This document shows, piece by piece, positions 1 to 8,461 of a DNA stretch of 64,000 nt. Under the pieces are notes generated by a model. The model had not been told where the DNA came from and ran no database searches. It saw only the letters and a program-made list of their open reading frames with translations. Source of the DNA: Streptomyces sindenensis. GTDB taxonomy: Bacteria > Actinomycetota > Actinomycetes > Streptomycetales > Streptomycetaceae. Location: assembly GCF_014649035.1 (NCBI RefSeq), contig NZ_BMSG01000012.1:62001-126000 (forward strand). Reading direction: 5' to 3'. Every line of letters begins with the position of its first letter. Within the stretch, counting starts at the first letter, position 1. The translations under genes were made by a program, and so were the position numbers.

Positions 1-1860
1 CGCGGCGGCCTCCGCGACGCCACCGCCCTGCGCGCGGTCGCCGCCTCCTGGGTCGCCGACGCACCCCGCGAAGGACTCGCCGAGGCCCGCCGCACCCTCC
101 TCGACGCCCGCGACGCCCTCCACCTCACCACCGGGCGCGCCACCGACCGCCTCGCCCTCCAGGAGCAGGACCAGGTCGCCGCCGCCCTCGGCCTCCTCGA
201 CGCCGACACCCTGCTGCGCCAGGTCTACGAGGCCGCGCGGACGGTCTCGTACGCCACCGACGTCACCTGGCGCGAGGTCAACCGGGTGCTGCGCGCCCGC
301 TCCGCCCGCCCGAGACTCCGCGCCCTGCTCAGCGGAGGCCGCGGTACCAAACCCACCCCCGAGCGCACCCCGCTCGCCGACGGCGTGGTGGACGCGGACG
401 GCGAGGTGGTCCTCGCCCGCGCCGCCCGCCCCGAACGCGACCCGGTCCTCACCCTGCGCGCCGCCGCGGCCGCCGCCGAGGCCGGACTCCCGCTCTCCCG
501 CCACCTCGTACGCCACCTCGCGGCCACCGCCCGGCCGCTGCCGGTCCCGTGGCCTCCCGAGGCCCGCGAGGAACTGGTCACCCTGCTCGGCGCGGGCGAG
601 GCCACCGTCGGCGTCTGGGAGGCGCTCGAAGCGGAAGGGATCGTCACCCGGCTGCTGCCCGACTGGGAACGCGTCCACTGCCGCCCCCAGCGCAACCCCG
701 TCCACACCTGGACCGTCGACCGGCACCTCGTGGAGACCGCCGTCCGCGCCGCCTCCCTCACCCGCCGCGTCCACCGCCCCGACCTCCTCCTGGTCGCCGC
801 CCTCCTGCACGACATCGGCAAGGGCTGGCCCGGCGACCACTCCGTGGCCGGCGAGGTCATCGCCCGGGACATGGCCACCCGGATCGGCTTCGACCAGCAC
901 GACGTGGGCGTCATCGCCACCCTCGTACGCCACCACCTGCTGCTCGTCGACACCGCCACCCGGCGCGACCTCGACGACCCCGCCACCGTCCAGGCCGTCG
1001 CCGGGGCCGTCTCCAACGCCTCCACCCTGGAGCTGCTGCACGCCCTCACCGAGGCCGACGCGCTGGCCACCGGCCCCGCCGCCTGGTCCGCCTGGCGGGC
1101 CTCTCTCGTCGCCGACCTGGTCAAACGGGTCGGAGCCGTGCTCGCCGGGGAGTTCCCCGAGGAGCCCGACGACGAGGCCCCCAGCGCCGAACACGAACGC
1201 CTCGCCATCGAGGCCCTGCGCACCGGCGAACCCGTCCTCGCTCTGCACACCCAGCCCGAGGAGCCCGCCGGGGACGGTGAAGTGGAACCCGTCGGCGTCG
1301 AACTCCTCATCGCCCTGCCCGACCGCCCCGGCGTCCTGCCCGCCGCCGCCGGAGTCCTCGCCCTGCACCGCCTCACCGTGCGCGCCGCCGACCTGCGCGC
1401 GGTGGAGCTGCCCAACGAGGTGGGGGAGAGGGCGGACCTGCTGCTGCTCAGCTGGCGGGTCGCCGCCGAGTACGGATCCCTCCCGCAGGCCGCCCGCCTG
1501 CGTGCCGACCTCGTACGCGCCCTCGACGGCTCCCTGGACATCCGGGCCCGCCTCGCCGAGCGTGAGGCCGCCTATCCGCGCAGGCGAGGCGTCAAGGCCC
1601 CGCCGCCACGGGTCACCGTGGCGGCCGCGGGCTCCCGGCGCGCCACCGTCATCGAGGTCCGCGCCCAGGACGCCCCGGGCCTGCTGCACCGCATCGGCAA
1701 CGCCCTGGAACGCAGCGCCGTACGCGTGCGAAGCGCCCATGTCTCCACGCTCGGCGCCAACGCCGTGGACGCCTTCTACGTCACCGGGACCGACGGCGAC
1801 CCCCTCTCCCCGGCCCGGGCCTCCGAGGTCGCCCGGGAGGTCGAGAAGGCCCTCGGCTGA
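1..1860 (+). CDS. glnD: PII uridylyltransferase / uridylyl-removing enzyme, 5'-truncated by window edge
   Basis: The reading frame is open from base 1 and ends at TGA, giving the last 619 residues of a GlnD-type protein; the N-terminal nucleotidyltransferase active site lies outside the window. An HD phosphohydrolase motif (LLHDIGKG, His about residue 270 of the fragment) marks the domain that removes nucleotide from PII. Two C-terminal ACT domains follow, one from about residue 431 (DRPGVLPAAAGVLAL) and one from about 547 (DAPGLLHRIGNAL); in the family these bind glutamine. In actinomycetes the enzyme modifies GlnK (often by adenylylation) in response to nitrogen status. It is followed by a hairpin terminator and ffh. 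An in-frame ATG at 286 is internal and is not the start. Confidence 0.95.
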   Translation, partial: RGGLRDATALRAVAASWVADAPREGLAEARRTLLDARDALHLTTGRATDRLALQEQDQVAAALGLLDADTLLRQVYEAARTVSYATDVTWREVNRVLRARSARPRLRALLSGGRGTKPTPERTPLADGVVDADGEVVLARAARPERDPVLTLRAAAAAAEAGLPLSRHLVRHLAATARPLPVPWPPEAREELVTLLGAGEATVGVWEALEAEGIVTRLLPDWERVHCRPQRNPVHTWTVDRHLVETAVRAASLTRRVHRPDLLLVAALLHDIGKGWPGDHSVAGEVIARDMATRIGFDQHDVGVIATLVRHHLLLVDTATRRDLDDPATVQAVAGAVSNASTLELLHALTEADALATGPAAWSAWRASLVADLVKRVGAVLAGEFPEEPDDEAPSAEHERLAIEALRTGEPVLALHTQPEEPAGDGEVEPVGVELLIALPDRPGVLPAAAGVLALHRLTVRAADLRAVELPNEVGERADLLLLSWRVAAEYGSLPQAARLRADLVRALDGSLDIRARLAEREAAYPRRRGVKAPPPRVTVAAAGSRRATVIEVRAQDAPGLLHRIGNALERSAVRVRSAHVSTLGANAVDAFYVTGTDGDPLSPARASEVAREVEKALG

Positions 1861-1881
1861 CGCGGAGGACGCCTCCGCACG

Positions 1882-1913
1882 GCCCTCGCCCGGCACCGGA
1901 TCCGGGCGAGGGC
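1882..1913 (+). terminator. Hairpin terminator after glnD
   Basis: A 12-bp perfect stem (1882-1893 with 1902-1913) and an 8-base loop lie 22 bases after the glnD stop. The stem is followed by a short T/G-rich stretch, not a clean U-tract, as is usual for Streptomyces terminators. Confidence 0.7.
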
Positions 1914-1941
1914 TTGGTGTTCTCCGGGGGACGGATACCCT
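1914..1941 (+). promoter_or_regulatory. Candidate ffh promoter
   Basis: TTGGTG (1914-1919) and TACCCT (1936-1941) are spaced by 16 bases, directly after the glnD terminator and about 50 bases before the ffh start. This fits a vegetative sigma factor promoter with a short leader. Read by eye only. Confidence 0.4.
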
Positions 1942-1991
1942 GGAGGGCGACTGACCTGCCCCGCCCCCGACCCTGAGGACCGACGAGCGCC

Positions 1992-3545
1992 GTGTTCGAT
2001 ACTCTCTCCGACCGCCTTAGCGCGACTTTCAAGAACCTCAGGGGCAAGGGCCGCTTGTCCGAGGCCGACATCGACGCCACGGCACGCGAGATCCGTATCG
2101 CCCTGCTGGAAGCCGACGTCGCCCTGCCCGTGGTCCGGGCCTTCATCGCCAACGTCAAGGAGCGGGCGCGCGGCGCCGAGGTCTCCCAGGCGCTGAACCC
2201 CGCCCAGCAGGTCGTCAAGATCGTCAACGAGGAGCTCGTCGCCATCCTCGGCGGCGAGACCCGGCGGCTGCGGTTCGCCAAGACCGCGCCCACCGTGATC
2301 ATGCTCGCCGGCCTCCAGGGCGCCGGTAAGACGACGCTGGCCGGAAAGCTCGGCCTCTGGCTCAAGGGCCAGGGACACTCCCCGCTGCTCGTCGCCTGTG
2401 ACCTCCAGCGCCCCAACGCCGTCAACCAGCTGAGCGTCGTCGCCGAGCGCGCCGGCGTCGCGGTGTACGCCCCCGAGCCGGGCAACGGCGTCGGCGACCC
2501 GGTCCAGGTCGCCAAGGACTCCATCGAGTTCGCCAAGGCCAAGGTCCACGACATCGTCATCGTGGACACCGCCGGCCGCCTCGGCATCGACCAGGAGCTG
2601 ATGCAGCAGGCCGCGGACATCCGCGACGCCGTCAGCCCCGACGAGATCCTCTTCGTCGTCGACGCGATGATCGGTCAGGACGCGGTCAACACCGCCGAGG
2701 CCTTCCGCGACGGCGTCGGCTTCGACGGCGTGGTCCTCTCCAAGCTCGACGGCGACGCCCGCGGTGGTGCGGCCCTGTCGATCGCCCATGTCACGGGCAA
2801 GCAGGTCATGTTCGCGTCGAACGGCGAGAAGCTGGAGGACTTCGACGCGTTCCACCCGGACCGGATGGCCTCCCGCATCCTCGACATGGGTGACCTGCTC
2901 ACCCTGATCGAGCAGGCGGAGAAGACGTTCAGCCAGGAAGAGGCCGCCAAAATGGCCTCGAAGCTCCAGTCGAGCAAGGGTGGGAAGGACTTCACCCTCG
3001 ACGACTTCCTGGCCCAGATGGAGCAGGTCCGCAAGATGGGCTCCATCTCCAAGCTGCTCGGCATGCTGCCCGGCATGGGGCAGATCAAGGACCAGATCAA
3101 CAACATCGACGAGCGCGACATCGACCGCACCGCCGCGATCATCAAGTCGATGACGCCCAAGGAGCGCGCCGAGCCGACGATCATCAACGGTTCGCGCCGG
3201 GCCCGTATCGCCAAGGGTTCGGGCGTCGAGGTCTCCGCGGTCAAGAGCCTGGTGGAGCGCTTCTTCGAGGCCCGCAAGATGATGTCGAAGATGGCCCAGG
3301 GCGGGGGCATGCCCGGGATGCCGGGGATGCCGGGCATGGGTGGCGGACCCGGCCGGCAGAAGAAGCAGGTCAAGCAGGCCAAGGGCAAGCGCAAGAGCGG
3401 CAACCCGATGAAGCGCAAGGCCGAGGAGCAGGCCGCTGCGGCGCGCCGCGAGCAGGCGGCGGCCCAGGGCGGCGCGTTCGGTCTTCCCGCCCAGGACGGC
3501 GGCAAGGACTTCGAGCTCCCGGACGAGTTCAAGAAGTTCATGTAA
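1992..3545 (+). CDS. ffh: Signal recognition particle GTPase Ffh (SRP54)
   Basis: 517 residues with a GTG start at MFDTLSDRLS. This is the protein subunit of the bacterial signal recognition particle, which binds 4.5S RNA and signal sequences of nascent membrane proteins and docks with FtsY. Visible landmarks are the N-domain helical bundle, the P-loop GLQGAGKTT at about residues 107-115, DTAGR from about 192, SKLDGDARGG from about 249, and a C-terminal Met-rich M domain. A run of Met-Pro-Gly repeats occurs at about 437-450 and a Lys/Arg-rich stretch follows, ending in an acidic tail. Length is at the upper end of the family because of this low-complexity C-terminus, common in actinomycetes. 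It is transcribed alone, with its own promoter and a strong terminator behind it. Confidence 0.97.
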   Translation: MFDTLSDRLSATFKNLRGKGRLSEADIDATAREIRIALLEADVALPVVRAFIANVKERARGAEVSQALNPAQQVVKIVNEELVAILGGETRRLRFAKTAPTVIMLAGLQGAGKTTLAGKLGLWLKGQGHSPLLVACDLQRPNAVNQLSVVAERAGVAVYAPEPGNGVGDPVQVAKDSIEFAKAKVHDIVIVDTAGRLGIDQELMQQAADIRDAVSPDEILFVVDAMIGQDAVNTAEAFRDGVGFDGVVLSKLDGDARGGAALSIAHVTGKQVMFASNGEKLEDFDAFHPDRMASRILDMGDLLTLIEQAEKTFSQEEAAKMASKLQSSKGGKDFTLDDFLAQMEQVRKMGSISKLLGMLPGMGQIKDQINNIDERDIDRTAAIIKSMTPKERAEPTIINGSRRARIAKGSGVEVSAVKSLVERFFEARKMMSKMAQGGGMPGMPGMPGMGGGPGRQKKQVKQAKGKRKSGNPMKRKAEEQAAAARREQAAAQGGAFGLPAQDGGKDFELPDEFKKFM

Positions 3546-3557
3546 GCGAGCACCGCA

Positions 3558-3597
3558 CGTGTAAGGGGCGCCCTTGAGAGAGGGCGCCCCTTACACG
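3558..3597. terminator. Bidirectional terminator between ffh and the convergent methyltransferase
   Basis: A 17-bp perfect inverted repeat (3558-3574 with 3581-3597) with a 6-base loop sits 13 bases after the ffh stop and 9 bases beyond the stop of the opposing gene. Its symmetry and position suit termination from both sides. Confidence 0.88.
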
Positions 3598-3605
3598 CAT
3601 CGTGA

Positions 3606-4490
3606 TCAGGTCACGCAGACCAGATAGCGGAAGACGTTCGGCATCCACACCGTGCCGTCCTCCCGCCGGTACGGATGGAGAGCCTCCGCGACCTCCTTCT
3701 CCACCTGGGAGCGGTCCGTGGCCCGTACGGCGGCATCGAAGAGCCCGGTGGACAGCAGCCCGCGCACCGCGCTGTCCACGTCGGCGTAACCGAACGGGCA
3801 GGACACCCGCCCCGAACCGTCCGGCTTCAGCCCGGCCCGCGCCGCCACGTCCTCCAGATCGTCCCGGAGCGTCGGCCGCCACCTGCCCGGCTCCGTACGC
3901 GGCGGGCGAGCGGTGTCCGCGAGGCGGGCGGCCACCTGAAGCACCGCCGCCGTGGCGCAGCGCTCCGGCGGACCCCAGCCGGTCAGCACCACCGCCGCGC
4001 CCCGGACGGCCAGGGGCACGGCAGAGCGCAGCGCCGGCACCAGCCCCTCGGAGTCCCCGGCCGCGCAGCCGATCGGCTCGAAGACCGTGATCAGGTTGTA
4101 CGGAGCACCGTCAGCGCCGACGGGCGCGGGCCCCCCGTCCGCCACCAGCCGGGCCCGACGGCGGGCCGGGTGCGGGGAGTGCGCGGGCGCGTCGTCCCAA
4201 CCGGCGTCGGGCAGCAGCCGCGCGCGGGCCAGCGCCAGGCGCTCCCGGTCGGAGTCCACACCCGTGACGTGCGCCCCCCGGGCCGCCGCGACGAGCATCG
4301 CGAGGCCCGAACCGCAGCCGAGGGACAGCATCCGGGTGGCCGCCCCGATCTCCATCCGGTCGTACACCGCCTCGTAGAGCGGCGCGAGCATGCGTTCCTG
4401 GATCTCGGCCCAGTCGCGTGCGCGGGTACCGGCGTCCGCCGGCGCGGAGGAGTCCGCGCCCAGCTGGTTCCGGACGAGCGTTGGTGTCAT
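3606..4490 (-). CDS. Class I SAM-dependent methyltransferase
   Basis: 294 residues from the ATG whose complement is at 4488-4490 (MTPTLVRNQL). The glycine-rich SAM-binding motif LSLGCGSG lies at residues 55-62, followed by the acidic strand end in VTGVDSDRE that normally holds the ribose hydroxyls. The C-terminal half resembles small-molecule methyltransferases, but the substrate cannot be read. The frame stays open upstream to about 4757; that N-terminal part is low-complexity and lacks family-like sequence, so the internal ATG was chosen. The gene converges on ffh and diverges from the SprT-like gene across a 450-base gap. Confidence 0.78.
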   Translation of the reverse strand: MTPTLVRNQLGADSSAPADAGTRARDWAEIQERMLAPLYEAVYDRMEIGAATRMLSLGCGSGLAMLVAAARGAHVTGVDSDRERLALARARLLPDAGWDDAPAHSPHPARRRARLVADGGPAPVGADGAPYNLITVFEPIGCAAGDSEGLVPALRSAVPLAVRGAAVVLTGWGPPERCATAAVLQVAARLADTARPPRTEPGRWRPTLRDDLEDVAARAGLKPDGSGRVSCPFGYADVDSAVRGLLSTGLFDAAVRATDRSQVEKEVAEALHPYRREDGTVWMPNVFRYLVCVT

Positions 4491-4943
4491 GGAAAGTGCC
4501 CCAATCCGCCAAGAGGTCGGTCGTGCCCGAGTGGACGTCCCCCGTGTGCGCGTGTTCCGCACCCCCGTAGCCAGAGAACTGCGCATCCGCCGTTCCGTCC
4601 AGGGGTTGTGGAGCAGTGCTTGCGTGCCCCGGTCGTGCGCCCCGTCCCACGTCTGCTCTCCGACCAGTCTTACCCGACACCCCGCACCGGGCACGTCGAG
4701 CGCGGAGGAGGGTAGTCTTCCGGGCGGATTCGTCAGGACCGCGCGCCGCACGCGCACCTGACAGCCGCGGCCGCCGGGCGCACCGCACGCTGTGCACCAC
4801 CTTGGTGCGAGCTGTGCGTCTTCTCCGCAGTTCTGCGTACCCGCCCTCGTCCGGATGCATCAACGGCAACTGACTGGTACGTGCAAATTATTTGGGATGC
4901 CCCGGAATAGGAACACCACGGCACTCGGGCTCGTTGTCACGAC
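4491..4943. other. Intergenic region between divergent genes
   Basis: About 450 bases without a convincing gene. It should hold the promoters of the methyltransferase (-) and the SprT-like gene (+). A relatively AT-rich stretch around 4880-4900 stands out locally. I see no tRNA, repeat or strong hairpin. Short open frames here have no homology I recognise. Confidence 0.5.
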
Positions 4944-5537
4944 GTGAGCACGACACCACCTGTACTTGCCGCAGAGCTGGCACAGGCGTGGGCCGACATT
5001 CAGCGGTACCACCCCGAGCTGCCCGATCTGGCCGCGCCCGAGTCCCTGATCGGAGAGTCCTCGTCCGCCTGTGGCGCCGAGCTCTCCTTCGAGCGACTGC
5101 TCCACGAGGCAGTCCACGGCATCGCCGCCGCGAGAGGAGTCAGAGACACCTCCCGCGCCGGCCGCTACCACAACCGACGCTTCCTCGCGATCGCCGAGGA
5201 GCTGGGCCTCGATCATGCCGAGGAACCCCACCCCAGCAGCGGATTCTCGCTGGTCACGCTGAATCCGGAAGCCAAGCGCCGGTACCGTCCGACCACCGAA
5301 CGGCTGCAGCGCGCCCTCAAGGCGCACACCGTCGCCACCGCCGCCGACACCAAGCGCTCCTTCCGCGGACCTGCCGCCCGGCACGGTTCCTCCGGGGGAG
5401 GCGTGCGGGTCAAGGCCGTCTGCGACTGCGGACGCAACGTCCGCGTCGTCCCGTCGGTCCTGGCGCAGGCGCCGATCGTCTGCGGCGGCTGCGGCAAGCC
5501 GTTCCGGATTCCGGAAGCGGCGGTCGCGGTGGGGTGA
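4944..5537 (+). CDS. SprT-like zinc metalloprotease-domain protein
   Basis: 197 residues, GTG start. A zincin motif HEAVH lies at residues 54-58 and a later His (RYHNRRF, His76) sits where SprT/Spartan proteins have their third zinc ligand (HExxH...H). A C-terminal treble of CDCG (Cys160, Cys162) and CGGCG (Cys180, Cys183) forms a zinc-ribbon, also typical of SprT-like domains. By family, it could be a protease acting on DNA-bound or other substrates; the eukaryotic member Spartan cuts DNA-protein crosslinks, while the bacterial role is largely unknown. I see no Shine-Dalgarno sequence before the GTG, so the mRNA may be leaderless or the start slightly off. The next gene, rpsP, begins 157 bases on. 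Confidence 0.72.
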   Translation: MSTTPPVLAAELAQAWADIQRYHPELPDLAAPESLIGESSSACGAELSFERLLHEAVHGIAAARGVRDTSRAGRYHNRRFLAIAEELGLDHAEEPHPSSGFSLVTLNPEAKRRYRPTTERLQRALKAHTVATAADTKRSFRGPAARHGSSGGGVRVKAVCDCGRNVRVVPSVLAQAPIVCGGCGKPFRIPEAAVAVG

Positions 5538-5694
5538 GCCGATGCGGTGTGGCACAATGGCTAGCTGTACTCGACAGTCGCACAGGACCCCTCTCTCCTC
5601 CGGCTGACGCGTCCATCGGGCACACGAGTACCGCAACCCCACGTGGCATCTTCGTTGTGCCCAACCACGTCAGAGACCAGGAGACACCACTTCC
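5538..5694 (+). promoter_or_regulatory. rpsP upstream and leader region
   Basis: 157 non-coding bases before rpsP. GCACAAT at about 5551-5557 could be a -10 element, which would leave a leader of roughly 130 bases. An AGGAGA ribosome-binding site lies before the rpsP GTG at a rather long spacing of about 11 bases. I could not define a hairpin regulator with confidence. Confidence 0.35.
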
Positions 5695-6135
5695 GTGGCA
5701 GTCAAGATCAAGCTGAAGCGTCTGGGCAAGATCCGTTCGCCTCACTACCGCATCATCGTCGCCGACTCCCGTACCCGCCGTGACGGCCGGGCCATCGAGG
5801 AGATCGGCCTGTACCACCCGGTGCAGAACCCCTCGCGCATCGAGGTCAACTCGGAGCGCGCGCAGTACTGGCTGTCCGTCGGCGCCCAGCCGACCGAGCC
5901 GGTCCTCGCGATCCTGAAGCTCACCGGTGACTGGCAGGCCCACAAGGGTCTCCCGGCCCCCGCGCCGCTGCTGCAGCCGGAGCCCAAGGCTGACAAGCGC
6001 GCGCTGTTCGAGGCGCTGTCCGCGGACGGCGACGAGGCCAAGGGTGAGGCCATCACCCCCAAGGCCAAGAAGTCCGACAAGAAGGCGGACGAGGCGGCTG
6101 ACGCTGCCGAGTCCACCGAGTCGACCGAGGCCTGA
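5695..6135 (+). CDS. rpsP: 30S ribosomal protein S16
   Basis: 146 residues, GTG start. The N-terminal 80 residues (MAVKIKLKRLGKIRSPHYRI) are the conserved S16 fold that binds 16S rRNA in the 30S body. The C-terminal 60 residues are an acidic/Lys-Ala-Glu-rich extension (KAKKSDKKADEAADAAE) that makes it longer than the E. coli protein, as in other actinomycetes. It is the first gene of an rpsP-KH-rimM-trmD cluster; the KH gene starts 2 bases after its stop, so the two are very likely co-transcribed and translationally coupled. Confidence 0.97.
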   Translation: MAVKIKLKRLGKIRSPHYRIIVADSRTRRDGRAIEEIGLYHPVQNPSRIEVNSERAQYWLSVGAQPTEPVLAILKLTGDWQAHKGLPAPAPLLQPEPKADKRALFEALSADGDEAKGEAITPKAKKSDKKADEAADAAESTESTEA

Positions 6136-6137
6136 GC

Positions 6138-6377
6138 ATGCTCGAGGAGGCTCTCGAGCACCTCGTGAAGGGCATCGTCGACAACCCCGACGACGTGCAG
6201 GTTGCCGAGCGCACCCTGCGTCGCGGGCGCGTGCTGGAGGTCCGGGTCCACCCCGACGACCTCGGCAAGGTGATCGGCCGTAACGGCCGCACCGCCCGCG
6301 CCCTGCGTACGGTCGTGGGTGCCATCGGCGGCCGCGGTATCCGTGTCGACCTCGTCGATGTGGACCAGGTTCGCTGA
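6138..6377 (+). CDS. khpA: KH-domain RNA-binding protein (KhpA-like)
   Basis: 79 residues, a single KH domain with the RNA-contacting GxxG loop as GRNG in VIGRNGRTARALRTV. Small KH proteins encoded between rpsP and rimM are conserved in Gram-positive bacteria, where KhpA pairs with KhpB as a global RNA chaperone; here that role is by family and position. The ATG lies 2 bases after the rpsP stop. A strong hairpin follows 24 bases after its stop. Confidence 0.9.
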   Translation: MLEEALEHLVKGIVDNPDDVQVAERTLRRGRVLEVRVHPDDLGKVIGRNGRTARALRTVVGAIGGRGIRVDLVDVDQVR

Positions 6378-6400
6378 TCAGCGAGTTGAACACCGGCCAG

Positions 6401-6435
6401 GGCCGGGGAGGGCCTTCGGGCCGTCCCCGGCCTTT
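6401..6435 (+). terminator. Hairpin terminator after khpA
   Basis: A 14-bp stem with one mismatch (6401-6414 with 6419-6432) and a TTCG tetraloop is followed by TTTG. It should terminate or attenuate rpsP-khpA transcription before rimM. Confidence 0.75.
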
Positions 6436-6495
6436 GTCGTCGGCCACCCGGACGTCTCCCCCTCCCCGTCCGCACCCCATCAATCGGAGAACAGC

Positions 6496-7092
6496 GTGCA
6501 GTTGGTAGTCGCGCGGATCGGCCGCGCCCACGGCATCAAGGGCGAGGTCACCGTCGAGGTACGAACGGACGAGCCGGAGCTGCGGCTCGGCCCCGGCGCC
6601 GTCCTGGCCACCGAACCGGCGGCGACGGGTCCGCTGACGATCGAGACGGGCCGGGTCCACAGTGGCCGGCTCCTGCTGCGCTTCGAGGGCGTACGCGACC
6701 GCAGCGCCGCCGAGGCCCTCCGCAACACCCTCCTGATCGCCGAGGTGGACCCGGACGAACTGCCCGAGGAGGAGGACGAGTTCTACGACCACCAGCTGAT
6801 CGACCTCGACGTGGTGCTCGCCGACGGCACGGAGATCGGCCGGATCACCGAGATCTCCCACCTGCCCTCGCAGGACCTGTTCATCGTGGAGCGCCCCGAC
6901 GGCAGCGAGGTGATGATCCCCTTCGTCGAGGAGATCGTCACCGGGATCGACCTGGAGGAACAGCGCGCGGTCATCACCCCGCCGCCCGGTCTGATCGACG
7001 AGAGCGAAGCCGTGATCGCCTCCTCCCGCGACGAGGAGACCGGTGAGACGGCCTCCGGCGATGCGGCCGGGACGCCGAAGGGCGACGCCTGA
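6496..7092 (+). CDS. rimM: 16S rRNA processing protein RimM
   Basis: 198 residues from GTG at 6496 (MQLVVARIGRAHGIKGEVTV), with GGAGA 5 bases upstream. RimM binds S19 and helps mature the 30S head. The N-terminal beta-barrel signature GRAHGIKGEV is intact, and the PRC-barrel half is marked by EFYDHQLIDL and PFVEEIV. A C-terminal acidic tail of about 30 residues is extra and probably disordered. The frame is open further upstream, but the GTG with its ribosome-binding site matches the family N-terminus. Its stop overlaps the trmD start (TGATG), indicating coupling. Confidence 0.95.
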   Translation: MQLVVARIGRAHGIKGEVTVEVRTDEPELRLGPGAVLATEPAATGPLTIETGRVHSGRLLLRFEGVRDRSAAEALRNTLLIAEVDPDELPEEEDEFYDHQLIDLDVVLADGTEIGRITEISHLPSQDLFIVERPDGSEVMIPFVEEIVTGIDLEEQRAVITPPPGLIDESEAVIASSRDEETGETASGDAAGTPKGDA

Positions 7093-7913
7093 TGCGGCTC
7101 GACGTCGTCACCATCTTCCCCGAGTACCTGGAACCGCTGAACGTCTCCCTCGTCGGCAAGGCCCGCGCCCGCGGCGTGCTGGACGTCCACGTCCACGACC
7201 TGCGGCAGTGGACGTACGACCGGCACCACACGGTCGACGACACCCCCTACGGCGGCGGACCCGGCATGGTCATGAAGACCGAGCCCTGGGGCGACGCCCT
7301 GGACGAGTCCCTGGCCGACGGCTACGAGGCCGGGGCACACTCCCCGGTCCTCGTCGTGCCCACGCCCAGCGGCCGGCCGTTCACCCAGGAACTGGCCGTC
7401 GAGCTCTCCGCCGAGCCCTGGCTGCTCTTCACCCCGGCCCGGTACGAGGGCATCGACCGCCGAGTGATCGACGAGTACGCCACCCGGCTCCGGGTCGTCG
7501 AGGTCTCCATCGGGGACTACGTGCTGGCCGGCGGGGAAGCGGCCGTCCTGGTGATCACGGAGGCGGTGGCCCGGCTGCTGCCCGGCGTCCTCGGCAACGC
7601 CGAATCCCACCAGGACGACTCCTTCGCCCCGGGCGCCATGGCCAACCTCCTGGAGGGGCCCGTCTACACCAAGCCGCCCGAGTGGCGCGGCCGGTCCATC
7701 CCGGACGTCCTGCTCAGCGGCCACCACGGGAAGATCGCGCGCTGGCGGCGCGACCAGGCCTTCGCCCGTACCGCCCTCAACCGCCCCGATCTGATCGAGC
7801 GGTGCGAGGCGAGCGCCTTCGACAAGAAGGACCGCGAGATCCTCTCCATCCTCGGCTTCGCACCGGAGCCCGGCGGCCGATTTTGGCGCAGGCCCACCGC
7901 CGTGGAAGAATAG
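7092..7913 (+). CDS. trmD: tRNA (guanine-37-N1)-methyltransferase
   Basis: 273 residues. TrmD makes m1G37 next to the anticodon, preventing +1 frameshifting. It begins MRLDVVTIFPEYL as in the family, and contains the SPOUT knot region around YEGIDRRVIDEYA and SIGDYVLAGGEAA, which binds SAM in the trefoil fold. The ATG overlaps the rimM stop by one base. Confidence 0.96.
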   Translation: MRLDVVTIFPEYLEPLNVSLVGKARARGVLDVHVHDLRQWTYDRHHTVDDTPYGGGPGMVMKTEPWGDALDESLADGYEAGAHSPVLVVPTPSGRPFTQELAVELSAEPWLLFTPARYEGIDRRVIDEYATRLRVVEVSIGDYVLAGGEAAVLVITEAVARLLPGVLGNAESHQDDSFAPGAMANLLEGPVYTKPPEWRGRSIPDVLLSGHHGKIARWRRDQAFARTALNRPDLIERCEASAFDKKDREILSILGFAPEPGGRFWRRPTAVEE

Positions 7914-8044
7914 GCCGCTGCTGTACGTCCGGTGTGCGCCCCTGCCACAGGGGGAAAGACGCCCGCCCGACGCGATCAGCGCTCCGAACTCTTCAACGAC
8001 CTTCCCGTCGATGACCTGTGGCATCGGCGAAGAAAGCAGAAACC

Positions 8045-8395
8045 ATGGCTTCCCTGCTCGATGACGTCAATGCCGCGACCCTGCGGTCGGACGTCCCGGC
8101 GTTCCGCCCCGGTGACACCGTCAACGTCCACGTGCGCGTGATCGAGGGCTCCCGCTCCCGTATCCAGCAGTTCAAGGGTGTTGTCATCCGCCGCCAGGGC
8201 GCGGGCGTCAGCGAGACCTTCACGGTCCGCAAGGTCTCGTTCTCCGTCGGCGTCGAGCGCACCTTCCCGGTGCACAGCCCGATCTTCGAGAAGATCGAGC
8301 TCGTCACCCGCGGTGACGTCCGCCGCGCCAAGCTGTACTTCCTCCGTGAGCTGCGCGGCAAGGCCGCGAAGATCAAGGAGAAGCGCGACAACTGA
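8045..8395 (+). CDS. rplS: 50S ribosomal protein L19
   Basis: 116 residues starting MASLLDDVNAATLRSD at ATG 8045. L19 sits at the 30S-50S interface. The conserved core (FRPGDTVNVHVRVIEGSRSR, VGVERTFPVHSP) and basic C-terminus are complete. The frame is open from a GTG at 8018, but that would add nine non-family residues. The 131-base gap after trmD, larger than in the rest of this cluster, suggests a separate promoter or leader. Confidence 0.96.
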   Translation: MASLLDDVNAATLRSDVPAFRPGDTVNVHVRVIEGSRSRIQQFKGVVIRRQGAGVSETFTVRKVSFSVGVERTFPVHSPIFEKIELVTRGDVRRAKLYFLRELRGKAAKIKEKRDN

Positions 8396-8421
8396 GCTGT
8401 CGCCCGGTCATCCCCCTGCGG

Positions 8422-8452
8422 GTGACCCGTCCACAGCCTGGCCGGATAGGCT
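8422..8452 (+). promoter_or_regulatory. Candidate promoter of the first signal peptidase gene
   Basis: GTGACC (8422-8427) and TAGGCT (8447-8452), spaced 19 bases, end only 9 bases before the ATG at 8462. This predicts a leaderless or nearly leaderless transcript. Confidence 0.4.
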
Positions 8453-8461
8453 TCGGCCGCG

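Noticed and set aside
1776..2855. A 359-codon antisense open frame opposite ffh
   Set aside because: Composition is typical of the reverse strand of a GC-rich gene; the plus-strand ffh is complete with all motifs.
4491..4757. N-terminal extension of the methyltransferase to 383 residues
   Set aside because: No family resemblance before the internal ATG at 4490, and composition is unlike the rest of the protein.
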